Assembly (NCBI GenBank): GCA_007117255.1
Contig: SKGU01000006.1
Span: 1 to 5,357 of the forward strand
Origin: Natronohydrobacter sp.
GTDB lineage: Bacteria; Pseudomonadota; Alphaproteobacteria; Rhodobacterales; Rhodobacteraceae
DNA length: 5,357 bases
Direction: 5' to 3'
The translations under genes and the position numbers were made by a program. Of the stretch, positions 1 through 5,357 are shown piece after piece (position 1 is the first letter of the stretch; every line of letters starts with the position of its first letter). The notes under the pieces were generated by a model. The model was given only the letters and a program-made list of their open reading frames with translations. It did no database searches and was not told the DNA's origin.

Positions 1-120
1 GATGCCATGCGGTTGAATTTGCGCAACATGTGGGCGCGGCTGGCCCTGACGCGTGCGGATGTGCAGACGCTGCACGGGATGCTGCGTCAGATCGTGCGGG
101 GGCGTCAGGACAAATCGTGA
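1..120 (+). CDS. C-terminal end of a probable TrmJ-type tRNA/RNA 2'-O-methyltransferase (5' truncated by the window)
   Basis: An open frame runs from base 1 to a TGA at 118-120, giving 39 residues; the start lies outside the window. The visible tail contains NLRNMWARLALTRADVQTLHG followed by a basic end. This pattern (a basic helix of the NLRxMxxR type, then L-T-x-x-[DE]-V-x-x-L-x-G-M) resembles the C-terminal helix of TrmJ-family SPOUT methyltransferases, which modify position 32 of tRNAs in the cytoplasm. The catalytic knot is not in view, so the assignment rests on a short tail only. It could be another protein with a similar helix. The gene is followed 7 bases later by a strong hairpin, and the next gene has its own likely promoter, so it probably ends a transcription unit. 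Confidence 0.55.
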   Translation, partial: DAMRLNLRNMWARLALTRADVQTLHGMLRQIVRGRQDKS

Positions 121-127
121 TCTGGTA

Positions 128-150
128 GGGTGCGTGCTCAGCACGCACCC
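128..150. terminator. Perfect 10-bp hairpin after the first gene, possible terminator
   Basis: The arms GGGTGCGTGC (128-137) and GCACGCACCC (141-150) are exact reverse complements around a 3-base TCA loop. The hairpin begins 7 bases after the stop codon of the upstream gene. No run of T follows on the plus strand (the next bases are CACGTTCGCG), so it is not a textbook intrinsic terminator. It could instead be an extragenic palindrome or an mRNA 3'-end stabiliser. The stem is certain; its function is inferred from its position. Confidence 0.5.
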
Positions 151-187
151 CACGTTCGCGCCGCGCGCATCGCATGACATGGGCAAT

Positions 188-203
188 GCGACAGTGCGTT
201 CGC
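188..203. promoter_or_regulatory. Possible RegA/PrrA-like operator upstream of ctaA
   Basis: GCGAC at 188-192 and TCGC at 200-203 form a two-fold-symmetric pair (GCGA-N8-TCGC) that ends directly against the proposed -35 hexamer. The arrangement resembles the RegA/PrrA redox-regulator half-sites as I recall them (GNGRCR followed by GNCGC), with one mismatch and one extra base between the halves. RegA/PrrA is known to control respiratory genes in Rhodobacterales, which would suit a cytochrome oxidase cofactor gene. The sites are short and the genome is GC-rich, so a chance match is quite possible. Confidence 0.22.
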
Positions 204-232
204 TTGAACAGGGCGCGCCGACAGACTAGCTT
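204..232 (+). promoter_or_regulatory. Putative sigma-70 promoter for ctaA and the M32 gene
   Basis: TTGAAC at 204-209 matches four of six bases of the -35 consensus. After a 17-base spacer, TAGCTT at 227-232 keeps the three most conserved -10 positions (T1, A2, T6). Transcription would start near 239, leaving a leader of about 20 bases that still holds the ribosome binding site at 248-252. The spacing is ideal but the -10 is weak, so this is a moderate prediction made by eye. Confidence 0.4.
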
Positions 233-247
233 GCGCCGCAGACAGAC

Positions 248-252
248 AGGAG
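248..252 (+). promoter_or_regulatory. Ribosome binding site of ctaA
   Basis: AGGAG lies 6 bases before the ATG at 259. It is a good Shine-Dalgarno match at a good distance and supports that ATG as the start. Confidence 0.75.
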
Positions 253-258
253 CGCCGA

Positions 259-1416
259 ATGGCCAAGAAACGCGCGATATTCGAGGAAGTGGATGCCAGC
301 AAGGTTCAGGGAAAGACACCTCTCGCGACAGGAAGCATAGACCGCCATCCCAAGGGGGCGCGCCGTGCGATACGGCTTTGGCTGATGTCGCTTTTCGCGC
401 TGGTCTGCGTGATGATCGTTGTGGGCGGCATGACGCGTCTGACCGATAGCGGATTGTCGATCACCGAATGGCGGCCTGTGACCGGGGCCATTCCGCCAAT
501 GTCTGATGCGATGTGGCAGGAAGAATTCGACAAATACCGTCAGATTGACCAGTATCAACTGGTCAATCGCGGCATGTCGTTGCAGGAGTTCAAGGTCATC
601 TACTGGTGGGAATGGGGCCATCGCCAGCTTGGCCGGGTGATTGGTCTGGTCTGGGCCGCTGGCTTTTTGTTCTTCTGGCTGAGCAAACGCATCCCGACAG
701 GTTGGACGCCGCGCCTGCTTGGGCTCGGTGCCTTGGGCGGAGTACAGGGCGCGATCGGCTGGTGGATGGTGGCTTCTGGCCTGAATGAGGGGATGGTGGC
801 TGTCGCCTCTTACCGACTGGCCACGCATCTGGGTCTGGCTTTCGTCATCCTGGGTTTGATCGCCTGGTACAGCTTTCTTCTGAACCGGCCAGAATCCGAT
901 TTGATTGCGGCGCGCCGCGGACGTGAAGCGAAGCTGTTTTCCATGTCCACGGGGCTGATGCATTTTGCCTTTCTGCAAATCCTGCTGGGCGCATTGGTCG
1001 CGGGTATCGATGCCGGGCGCGGCTATACGGATTGGCCGTTGATGAATGGGGTATTCGTGCCGCCGGAATTGCTGGCAATGCAGCCCTTGTGGGTCAATTT
1101 TTTTGAAAACCCGGCGACGACCCAATTCATTCATCGTATGGCGGGGTATCTGCTGGCGGCTTTCGCAGTCGTGGTCTGGTTGCGGGGGCGTAAATCCAGT
1201 CATTCCGCAACCCGAAGTGCCTTTAACGCGATGATTGTCGTCATGGCCGCGCAGATTGTCCTTGGCATCGTCACGGTGCTTCATGCCGCGCCATGGCAGC
1301 TGGGGATCGCGCATCAGGCCACGGCGGTATTGCTCTGGGTGCTGATCATCCGCGCGCGGCATCTGGCGCAGTATCCCCGCTTTGACAATTTGCGCGGGCA
1401 AGGGGCACGCGCATGA
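259..1416 (+). CDS. ctaA: Heme A synthase (COX15/CtaA family)
   Basis: This 385-residue inner-membrane protein should oxidise the C8 methyl group of heme O to the formyl group of heme A, the cofactor of aa3-type cytochrome c oxidase; it acts after heme O synthase (CtaB). About eight membrane helices are visible, near residues 37-57, 122-142, 153-173, 186-208, 230-250, 292-310, 322-342 and 350-366. The family signatures are GGMTRLTDSGLSITEW (56-71), then WEWGHRQLGR, where E118 and H121 match the essential Glu and first heme-ligand His. The other three conserved histidines are H190 (ATHLG), H292 (FIHRMAGYLL) and H352 (AHQATA). The long segment 60-118 between helices 1 and 2 is typical of the COX15-type proteins of proteobacteria and mitochondria. 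The ATG is preceded by AGGAG. The stop overlaps the next start by 4 bases (ATGA), so the M32 gene is likely cotranscribed. No heme O synthase or oxidase subunit gene is nearby. The length and all key residues indicate an intact gene. Confidence 0.97.
   Translation: MAKKRAIFEEVDASKVQGKTPLATGSIDRHPKGARRAIRLWLMSLFALVCVMIVVGGMTRLTDSGLSITEWRPVTGAIPPMSDAMWQEEFDKYRQIDQYQLVNRGMSLQEFKVIYWWEWGHRQLGRVIGLVWAAGFLFFWLSKRIPTGWTPRLLGLGALGGVQGAIGWWMVASGLNEGMVAVASYRLATHLGLAFVILGLIAWYSFLLNRPESDLIAARRGREAKLFSMSTGLMHFAFLQILLGALVAGIDAGRGYTDWPLMNGVFVPPELLAMQPLWVNFFENPATTQFIHRMAGYLLAAFAVVVWLRGRKSSHSATRSAFNAMIVVMAAQIVLGIVTVLHAAPWQLGIAHQATAVLLWVLIIRARHLAQYPRFDNLRGQGARA
1400..1405 (+). promoter_or_regulatory. Ribosome binding site of the M32 carboxypeptidase gene, inside ctaA
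   Basis: AAGGGG lies in the last codons of ctaA, 7 bases before the ATG at 1413. Together with the ATGA stop/start overlap it supports that start and suggests translational coupling. Confidence 0.5.
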
Positions 1417-2882
1417 GTGGTTACAACGAGCTGATGTGTTTTGTGCGCCAGACGGAAGCCTTGTCGCAAGCGGCTGGCCGTCTTGGGTGGGACCAGCAGA
1501 CAGTCATGCCGCGCGGCGCGAATGCGCAGCGCTCTGAGGAAATGGCTGCGCTGGAAGAGGTGCTGCATGCGCGTCGCACTGATCCGCGCCTTGGCGAGTG
1601 GCTGGAGGTTGCTCAGGCCCCCGATGAGGCCGCTGCCGCCAATCTGCGTGAATTGCGCCGGGACTATGCGCGCCATGCAAAAGTGCCTGCACGGCTGGCT
1701 GCGGAACTCGCACGCCTGACGCCGCTTGCGCAATCAGCTTGGGAAGATGCGCGCGCGGCGGGGGATGTCGCGGCTTTCGTGCCGTGGCTGTCGCAGATGA
1801 TTGCACTGCGCCGCGAAGAGGGACAAGCCATTGCGGATGGTGGCGACCCTTATGATGCGCTGATGGCCGATTATGAGCCGGAGACAGATTCCGCCACTGT
1901 AGCGGCGATTTTTGACAGTATGCGCCCGCGTCTTGTGGCGCTGCGCGAATCGATACTGGGGGCGGATACGCCGCCTGCATTGACGGGGCAGTTCCCGCAG
2001 GCGGAGCAAATGCGTCTGTCTCGCAAGCTGGCTGAACAGTTTGGCTATGATTTCACCCGTGGACGCATCGATCTGGCTGTGCATCCCTTCTCTTCGGGAT
2101 CGGGCGACGATGTGCGCATCACCACGCGGGTAGATGAGCGCGATCCGTTCAACTGCCTGTATTCCACGCTGCATGAAGTGGGGCATGGGGCTTACGAGCA
2201 GGGCGTGGATGCAGCGCATTTGCTGACGCCCATCGGGCGCGGGGCGTCCATGGGCGTGCATGAAAGCCAGAGCCGGATTTACGAAAATCAGCTTGGTCGC
2301 TCTGCCAGCTATTGTTACTGGCTGTTTGGGGCCATGACGTCAGAGTTCGGCGCGCTGGCTATCGCGGATGCCGAGGCGTTCTACGCTGCCGTCAACCGTG
2401 TGACCAAAGGCTATATCCGCACAGAGGCGGATGAGGTGCAATACAATCTGCATATCATGCTGCGCTTTGATCTTGAACGCGCGCTGATCCGCGGAGATCT
2501 ATCCCCAAACGCGCTGGAAGAGGCATGGAATGCCCGTTTTCAGGAGGATTTCGGCTATCCTGTGGACAAGCCCGCAAATGGCGTTTTGCAGGACGTGCAT
2601 TGGGCTGTGGGGCTGTTTGGCTATTTTCCGACCTATGCGCTGGGCAATCTCTATGCGGGCTGTCTGCATAAGGCCATGCGGGTGGCTTTGCCTGATCTTG
2701 ATGCGCAGTTGCGCGCAGGTGATCTTGCTCCGGCAACCGGCTGGTTGCATGAGAATCTGCAGCGATTCGGGGCGCTGCGCAGCCCGCGTGACACGATTGC
2801 AAACGCCTGCGGCTTTGCCCCTGATGCAGACCCTTTGATGGTATATCTGGAAGAGAAGTTCAGCGCTCTTTATCGGCTTTGA
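1413..2882 (+). CDS. M32 family metallocarboxypeptidase (Taq-type)
   Basis: This 489-residue protein is of normal length for peptidase family M32, metal-dependent cytoplasmic enzymes that remove C-terminal amino acids from peptides. All six hallmark motifs are present in order: HPF (224-226), DVRIT (233-237), HEVGH (254-258), HESQ (283-286), IRTEAD (335-340) and GVLQDVHW (390-397). H254 and H258 should bind the metal (zinc or cobalt in studied members) with E284 as third ligand, and E255 is the catalytic glutamate. The N-terminal GWDQQTVMPRGA (25-36) is also typical of the family. There is no signal peptide or membrane segment. The start overlaps the ctaA stop by 4 bases and has a fair Shine-Dalgarno sequence, so it is probably translated from the ctaA transcript. 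Its 3' end overlaps the convergent kinase gene by 23 bases. No functional link between heme A synthesis and peptide trimming is known to me, so the pairing may be only positional. The gene appears intact. Confidence 0.96.
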   Translation: MSGYNELMCFVRQTEALSQAAGRLGWDQQTVMPRGANAQRSEEMAALEEVLHARRTDPRLGEWLEVAQAPDEAAAANLRELRRDYARHAKVPARLAAELARLTPLAQSAWEDARAAGDVAAFVPWLSQMIALRREEGQAIADGGDPYDALMADYEPETDSATVAAIFDSMRPRLVALRESILGADTPPALTGQFPQAEQMRLSRKLAEQFGYDFTRGRIDLAVHPFSSGSGDDVRITTRVDERDPFNCLYSTLHEVGHGAYEQGVDAAHLLTPIGRGASMGVHESQSRIYENQLGRSASYCYWLFGAMTSEFGALAIADAEAFYAAVNRVTKGYIRTEADEVQYNLHIMLRFDLERALIRGDLSPNALEEAWNARFQEDFGYPVDKPANGVLQDVHWAVGLFGYFPTYALGNLYAGCLHKAMRVALPDLDAQLRAGDLAPATGWLHENLQRFGALRSPRDTIANACGFAPDADPLMVYLEEKFSALYRL

Positions 2883-4218
2883 TCTGATCGGCGCCCTTCA
2901 GGGGCAAGAGCAACCGTGCCCGCAGACCGCCCAGGTTGGGGCTGTCATCAAGTTCAAGCGCGCCCGCATGGGCGCGCGCGGCCTCTGTCACGATTGCCAG
3001 CCCCAACCCGACGCCCCCGCTCTCGGAATTTCGCGCAGCATCCAGTCGCACGAATGGATCGCAAGCACGGTTGCGCTCGTCTTCTGGTATGCCGGGGCCG
3101 TTGTCCTCAACCGTGATGCGCAGCCAACCCTTGTGTGTATCTCGGCTTACCTCAACCCGTGTGCCGTGACGCAGAGCATTACTGATCAGATTGTCAAGCG
3201 CACGGCCAAGCGCCCCGGCCTGCATAAACATGTCTGGCGGGGCTGGCTTTGCAAGAAAAAGACCGATTTCATGACCCGCTGTGCGGTAGCGTTCCACCAA
3301 ATCGAAAATCAGGGCATCAGGATCGATGAGTTGCCCCGTTTCGGTCATTTGGCCACGCGTGTAATCGAGGAACCGCTCCAGCCGTGTTTCAAGATCGATG
3401 ATCTCGGTTTCCAGTGCCGCTGTCTCTTCCGAGTCGTCCATCATCGACAGGATAAGCCGCATGCGCGTCAACGGTGTGCGCATGTCATGGCTGACGCCTG
3501 ACAGCATGATCTGTTGTTGTGTGCGCTGACGCTCTAAACGGTTGCGCATGTCGATGAAGGCCAGCGCTGCTGCGCGGATCTCGCGCGCGCCAGACGCCCG
3601 GAAAGCGACCCGTTCGCCGCGCCCATAAGCTTCGGCCGCCGCCCCTAGCCGACGGATGGGCCTGACCTGAAGGCGCAGGAATTGAAAGGCGATCAGTGTC
3701 ATCAGCGCCGAGGCAAGAAACACGATGACCAGTAACTGATGCGGGTTCGACGTGGTCACAAGCGCGCGCGGCAGGTGCAATTCCAAGACGCCATGACGCG
3801 TCTGAAGCCAGATGCTGATATTGCCGGCCTCGCGTGATAGATCGCTTCTTAGTATCTGCGGGAACTCGGTGTTCAATGTGCGCAACACCTCGCCCGCGGC
3901 AAGATCAAGCATATCGCTGCCGATGTTTTCCGGCGGAAGGGGGGCGGGCAGGGCAATCCCGATGTTCAGAGCGTTCACAAGATCAGCCAGCTCTGCAAGA
4001 ACAGCATCGGCATCCGGATTTTGCTCCAGCCGGTCGACCAGCACATGCAAGCTATGCGCTGTGTTGGTCGTCAGCTGCGTGGTCACACGCTCGTAATGTC
4101 GCTGGATGAACACAACGGACAGAACGATCTGAATGACAATGATCGGCACGATCAGAATCAGCACTGCCCGCCCGTAGAAACTGGCTGGGAAAAGATGCTT
4201 GTAACTGCTGCGCGCCAT
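2860..4218 (-). CDS. EnvZ-like membrane sensor histidine kinase without an adjacent response regulator
   Basis: With the start chosen here the protein has 452 residues. It shows helix TM1 (about 18-38), a periplasmic region (about 40-161), TM2 (about 162-181), a HAMP linker (about 182-233), a HisKA helix with SHDMRTPLTRMRL and phospho-acceptor H244, and an HATPase domain. The ATPase domain has the N-box DNLISNALRHG (N343 and N347), G1 box EDNGPGIP (372-378), F-box DPFVRLD and G2 box GGVGLGLAI (401-409). D245 and T248 form the DxxT pattern linked to phosphatase activity in HisKA kinases, so it could both add phosphate to and remove it from a partner. The TM1 region GRAVLILIVPIIVIQIVLSVVFIQRHYE resembles EnvZ-like kinases of Rhodobacterales (from memory). 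Another in-frame ATG at 4267-4269 would add 17 residues (469 in total). Neither ATG has a Shine-Dalgarno sequence. I prefer 4218 because homologous N-termini are short and because a promoter-like sequence fits a leaderless start there. The signal and partner regulator are unknown. Confidence 0.93.
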   Translation of the reverse strand: MARSSYKHLFPASFYGRAVLILIVPIIVIQIVLSVVFIQRHYERVTTQLTTNTAHSLHVLVDRLEQNPDADAVLAELADLVNALNIGIALPAPLPPENIGSDMLDLAAGEVLRTLNTEFPQILRSDLSREAGNISIWLQTRHGVLELHLPRALVTTSNPHQLLVIVFLASALMTLIAFQFLRLQVRPIRRLGAAAEAYGRGERVAFRASGAREIRAAALAFIDMRNRLERQRTQQQIMLSGVSHDMRTPLTRMRLILSMMDDSEETAALETEIIDLETRLERFLDYTRGQMTETGQLIDPDALIFDLVERYRTAGHEIGLFLAKPAPPDMFMQAGALGRALDNLISNALRHGTRVEVSRDTHKGWLRITVEDNGPGIPEDERNRACDPFVRLDAARNSESGGVGLGLAIVTEAARAHAGALELDDSPNLGGLRARLLLPLKGADQIKADKER

Positions 4219-4224
4219 TCCGGA

Positions 4225-4253
4225 AGGATATGCAAGCTTGTGCTGCGCGACAA
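4225..4253 (-). promoter_or_regulatory. Putative promoter of the sensor kinase, predicting a leaderless mRNA
   Basis: On the minus strand TTGTCG (4253-4248) matches four of six -35 bases. After exactly 17 bases TATCCT (4230-4225) matches four of six -10 bases, including T1, A2 and T6. Six bases (TCCGGA) then separate the -10 from the ATG at 4218, so transcription would begin at or next to the A of that ATG. This would explain the absence of a Shine-Dalgarno sequence. If the longer start at 4269 is real, this sequence lies inside the coding region and is a coincidence. Confidence 0.35.
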
Positions 4254-4331
4254 GCGGCAGCTGTGGCATTCGGCAAGATTGGGTGCGAATATGTCTTCCC
4301 CCGACTGGCGCAGACGCGTTAGCGTGACGGT

Positions 4332-5222
4332 ATGATCAAGATCGCCAACCCGGAACCCTTTCTGCGCGTGATCCGCGCACCCAATCCGTCACCGCTGACC
4401 GGGGACGGGACGAATACCTATATCATTGGGCAGGACGATCTTTGCGTGATCGACCCCGGCCCGGACAATGACCAGCATCTGGCGGCAATCCTTGGAGCGC
4501 TTGCCCAGGGCGGACAACTGCGAGCAATTCTGGTTACACATGCCCATCTGGATCACTCTCCCTTGTCGCGCGCCCTGGCCCGTGAAACCGGTGCTCCGGT
4601 CTACGCCTTCGGCAACCACCTTGCCGGGCGTTCGGCGCGGATGAATGCCCTGGCCGCCACCGCAATGGTAGGCGGGGGCGAGGGCACGGACATCGAATTC
4701 CGGCCCGATCAGCTGGTTAAGGACGGCGGCTCTATTGCGCTGGGGCCAGATCAGATCACAGCGATCTGGACACCGGGACATTTTGGCAATCATCTTTGCT
4801 TTGCGTGGCGGGGGGCCGTGTTCAGCGGTGATCATGTCATGGGGTGGTCAACAACACTGGTTTCTCCGCCGGATGGTGACTTGTCGGCGTATATGGCTTC
4901 GCTTGACAAGCTGGAAGACATGCAGCCGCGGGTGCTCTATCCTGGTCATGGCGCACCGATTCCTGACCCAGCCCAGAGGATTGCATTTCTGAGGGCGCAT
5001 CGCTTGCAACGAGAGGCTGAAATACTTGCCTGTCTGTCGCAAGGGGACTGCATGGTGGAAGAGATCGTACAGCAAGTCTATCGTGACCACCCTGTCTCAC
5101 TGCACCATGCTGCTGCGCGCAATGTATTCGCACATCTGATCGATCTGGAGGCGAGAGGCGTGGTCGAGGCCCTGCCGGAACTGGGTCAGACGGCCAGATT
5201 CAGGCATATTCGAAGAGGTTAG
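4332..5222 (+). CDS. MBL-fold metallo-hydrolase with C-terminal winged-helix region (LACTB2-like)
   Basis: This 296-residue soluble protein has the complete two-metal site of the metallo-beta-lactamase fold: H70, H72, D74 and H75 in THAHLDH, H150 in TPGHFGNH, D167 in FSGDH and H206 in LYPGHGAPI. The N-terminal APNPSPLTGDGTNTYIIG and the segment MGWSTTLVSPPDGDLSAYMASLDKL resemble LACTB2 and related glyoxalase II-like hydrolases. Residues from about 222 to the end (HRLQREAEIL onward) look like the winged-helix tail of that group. Human LACTB2 is an endoribonuclease, but bacterial relatives are mostly uncharacterised, so RNA, thioesters or lactones are all possible substrates. The start is firm: an in-frame TAG lies at 4320-4322 and ATG 4332 is the first start after it. 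No Shine-Dalgarno sequence is visible before it. It is divergent from the kinase gene and ends 58 bases before tRNA-Asn. No signal peptide is seen and the gene appears intact. Confidence 0.94.
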   Translation: MIKIANPEPFLRVIRAPNPSPLTGDGTNTYIIGQDDLCVIDPGPDNDQHLAAILGALAQGGQLRAILVTHAHLDHSPLSRALARETGAPVYAFGNHLAGRSARMNALAATAMVGGGEGTDIEFRPDQLVKDGGSIALGPDQITAIWTPGHFGNHLCFAWRGAVFSGDHVMGWSTTLVSPPDGDLSAYMASLDKLEDMQPRVLYPGHGAPIPDPAQRIAFLRAHRLQREAEILACLSQGDCMVEEIVQQVYRDHPVSLHHAAARNVFAHLIDLEARGVVEALPELGQTARFRHIRRG

Positions 5223-5242
5223 AAAATTCCGCGAAATCGCTC

Positions 5243-5271
5243 TGGACGCCTCTCTCAACTGTTGTTATAGA
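5243..5271 (+). promoter_or_regulatory. Putative promoter of tRNA-Asn
   Basis: TGGACG at 5243-5248 matches four of six -35 bases. After 17 bases, TATAGA at 5266-5271 matches four of six -10 bases and is preceded by TG at 5263-5264, an extended -10. Transcription would start around 5277-5279, only a few bases before the mature tRNA 5' end at 5281. It lies in the 58-base gap after the hydrolase gene, where no terminator is evident, so some readthrough from that gene is also possible. Confidence 0.45.
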
Positions 5272-5280
5272 GCGCTCAAT

Positions 5281-5355
5281 TCCGGCGTAGCTCAGCGGTA
5301 GAGCAGTTGACTGTTAATCAATTGGTCGTAGGTTCGATCCCTACCGCCGGAGCCA
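5281..5355 (+). tRNA. tRNA-Asn (anticodon GUU)
   Basis: The sequence folds into a full cloverleaf. The acceptor arms TCCGGCG (5281-5287) and CGCCGGA (5345-5351) pair perfectly and are followed by discriminator G and an encoded CCA (5353-5355). The D arm is GCTC/GAGC. The anticodon stem GTTGA/TCAAT includes one G-U pair, and the loop CTGTTAA places GTT at 5313-5315, which reads asparagine codons AAC and AAU. The T arm is GTAGG-TTCGATC-CCTAC. It is the only RNA gene in the window, and its terminator would lie beyond the right edge. Confidence 0.98.
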
Positions 5356-5357
5356 AA

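Noticed and set aside
226..1401. A 391-codon open frame on the minus strand opposite ctaA
   Set aside because: Its translation is rich in Arg, Gln, His and Pro with no recognisable domain, which is what the antisense of a GC-rich membrane-protein gene gives. The plus-strand gene has a full family signature, a Shine-Dalgarno sequence and a conserved length.
1504..2261. Minus-strand open frames of 158 and 175 codons opposite the M32 gene
   Set aside because: They overlap each other and run antisense to the conserved peptidase motifs; their composition is basic and low in information, as expected for shadows.
2891..2906. Small GCCC/GGGC inverted repeat near the end of the convergent genes, considered as a terminator
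   Set aside because: The stem is only about four base pairs, no T-run follows on either strand, and it lies within the kinase coding region.
2968..3501. A 177-codon plus-strand open frame opposite the kinase ATPase domain
   Set aside because: It has no recognisable domain and lies entirely antisense to conserved kinase motifs (N, G1, F and G2 boxes), so it is a shadow frame.
4270..4331. AT-richer patch CATATT on the minus strand considered as a -10 box for the longer kinase start
   Set aside because: No acceptable -35 hexamer is found 16-18 bases upstream of it, and the longer start has no ribosome binding site.
5231..5240. GCGA-AA-TCGC inverted repeat after the hydrolase stop, considered as a terminator
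   Set aside because: The stem has only four base pairs with a two-base loop, which is sterically unfavourable, and no T-tract follows.
5270..5277. Palindrome GAGCGCTC just before the tRNA, considered as an operator
   Set aside because: An 8-base palindrome is common in GC-rich DNA, and this one overlaps the -10 edge and likely start site with no partner site nearby.

Overview
The window looks like ordinary chromosomal DNA from an alphaproteobacterium, most likely of the Rhodobacterales. The signs are GC-rich coding sequence, a COX15-type heme A synthase with a long loop after the first membrane helix, an EnvZ-like kinase of the type common in that order, a LACTB2-like metallo-hydrolase, and a tRNA-Asn with an encoded CCA end. 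The order-level placement is an inference from protein style; no rRNA or other decisive marker is present. I see no mobile element, CRISPR array, prophage or defence gene.

Layout: (1) Bases 1-120 hold the last 39 codons of a gene whose tail resembles TrmJ-type tRNA 2'-O-methyltransferases, followed by a perfect 10-bp hairpin. (2) A 138-bp gap carries a plausible promoter with a two-fold-symmetric GCGA/TCGC site just upstream. It leads into ctaA (heme A synthase), which overlaps by 4 bases with a complete M32 carboxypeptidase gene; the two form a likely transcriptional and translational unit. (3) The M32 gene converges with, and overlaps by 23 bp, a minus-strand sensor histidine kinase gene. 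(4) Divergently from the kinase lies a plus-strand MBL-fold hydrolase with a C-terminal winged-helix region, followed by tRNA-Asn(GUU) with its own likely promoter.

The genes do not form an obvious single pathway. ctaA supplies heme A for aa3-type cytochrome oxidase, M32 is a cytoplasmic metal-dependent carboxypeptidase, the kinase senses an unknown envelope signal with no response regulator next to it, and the MBL protein may act on nucleic acid or a thioester/lactone. All key catalytic residues I could check are present and no gene appears broken. I did not find a new biological system. The most useful second-look items are the predicted leaderless start of the kinase, the possible redox-regulator site before ctaA, the terminator-free convergent gene overlap, and the kinase's missing partner.
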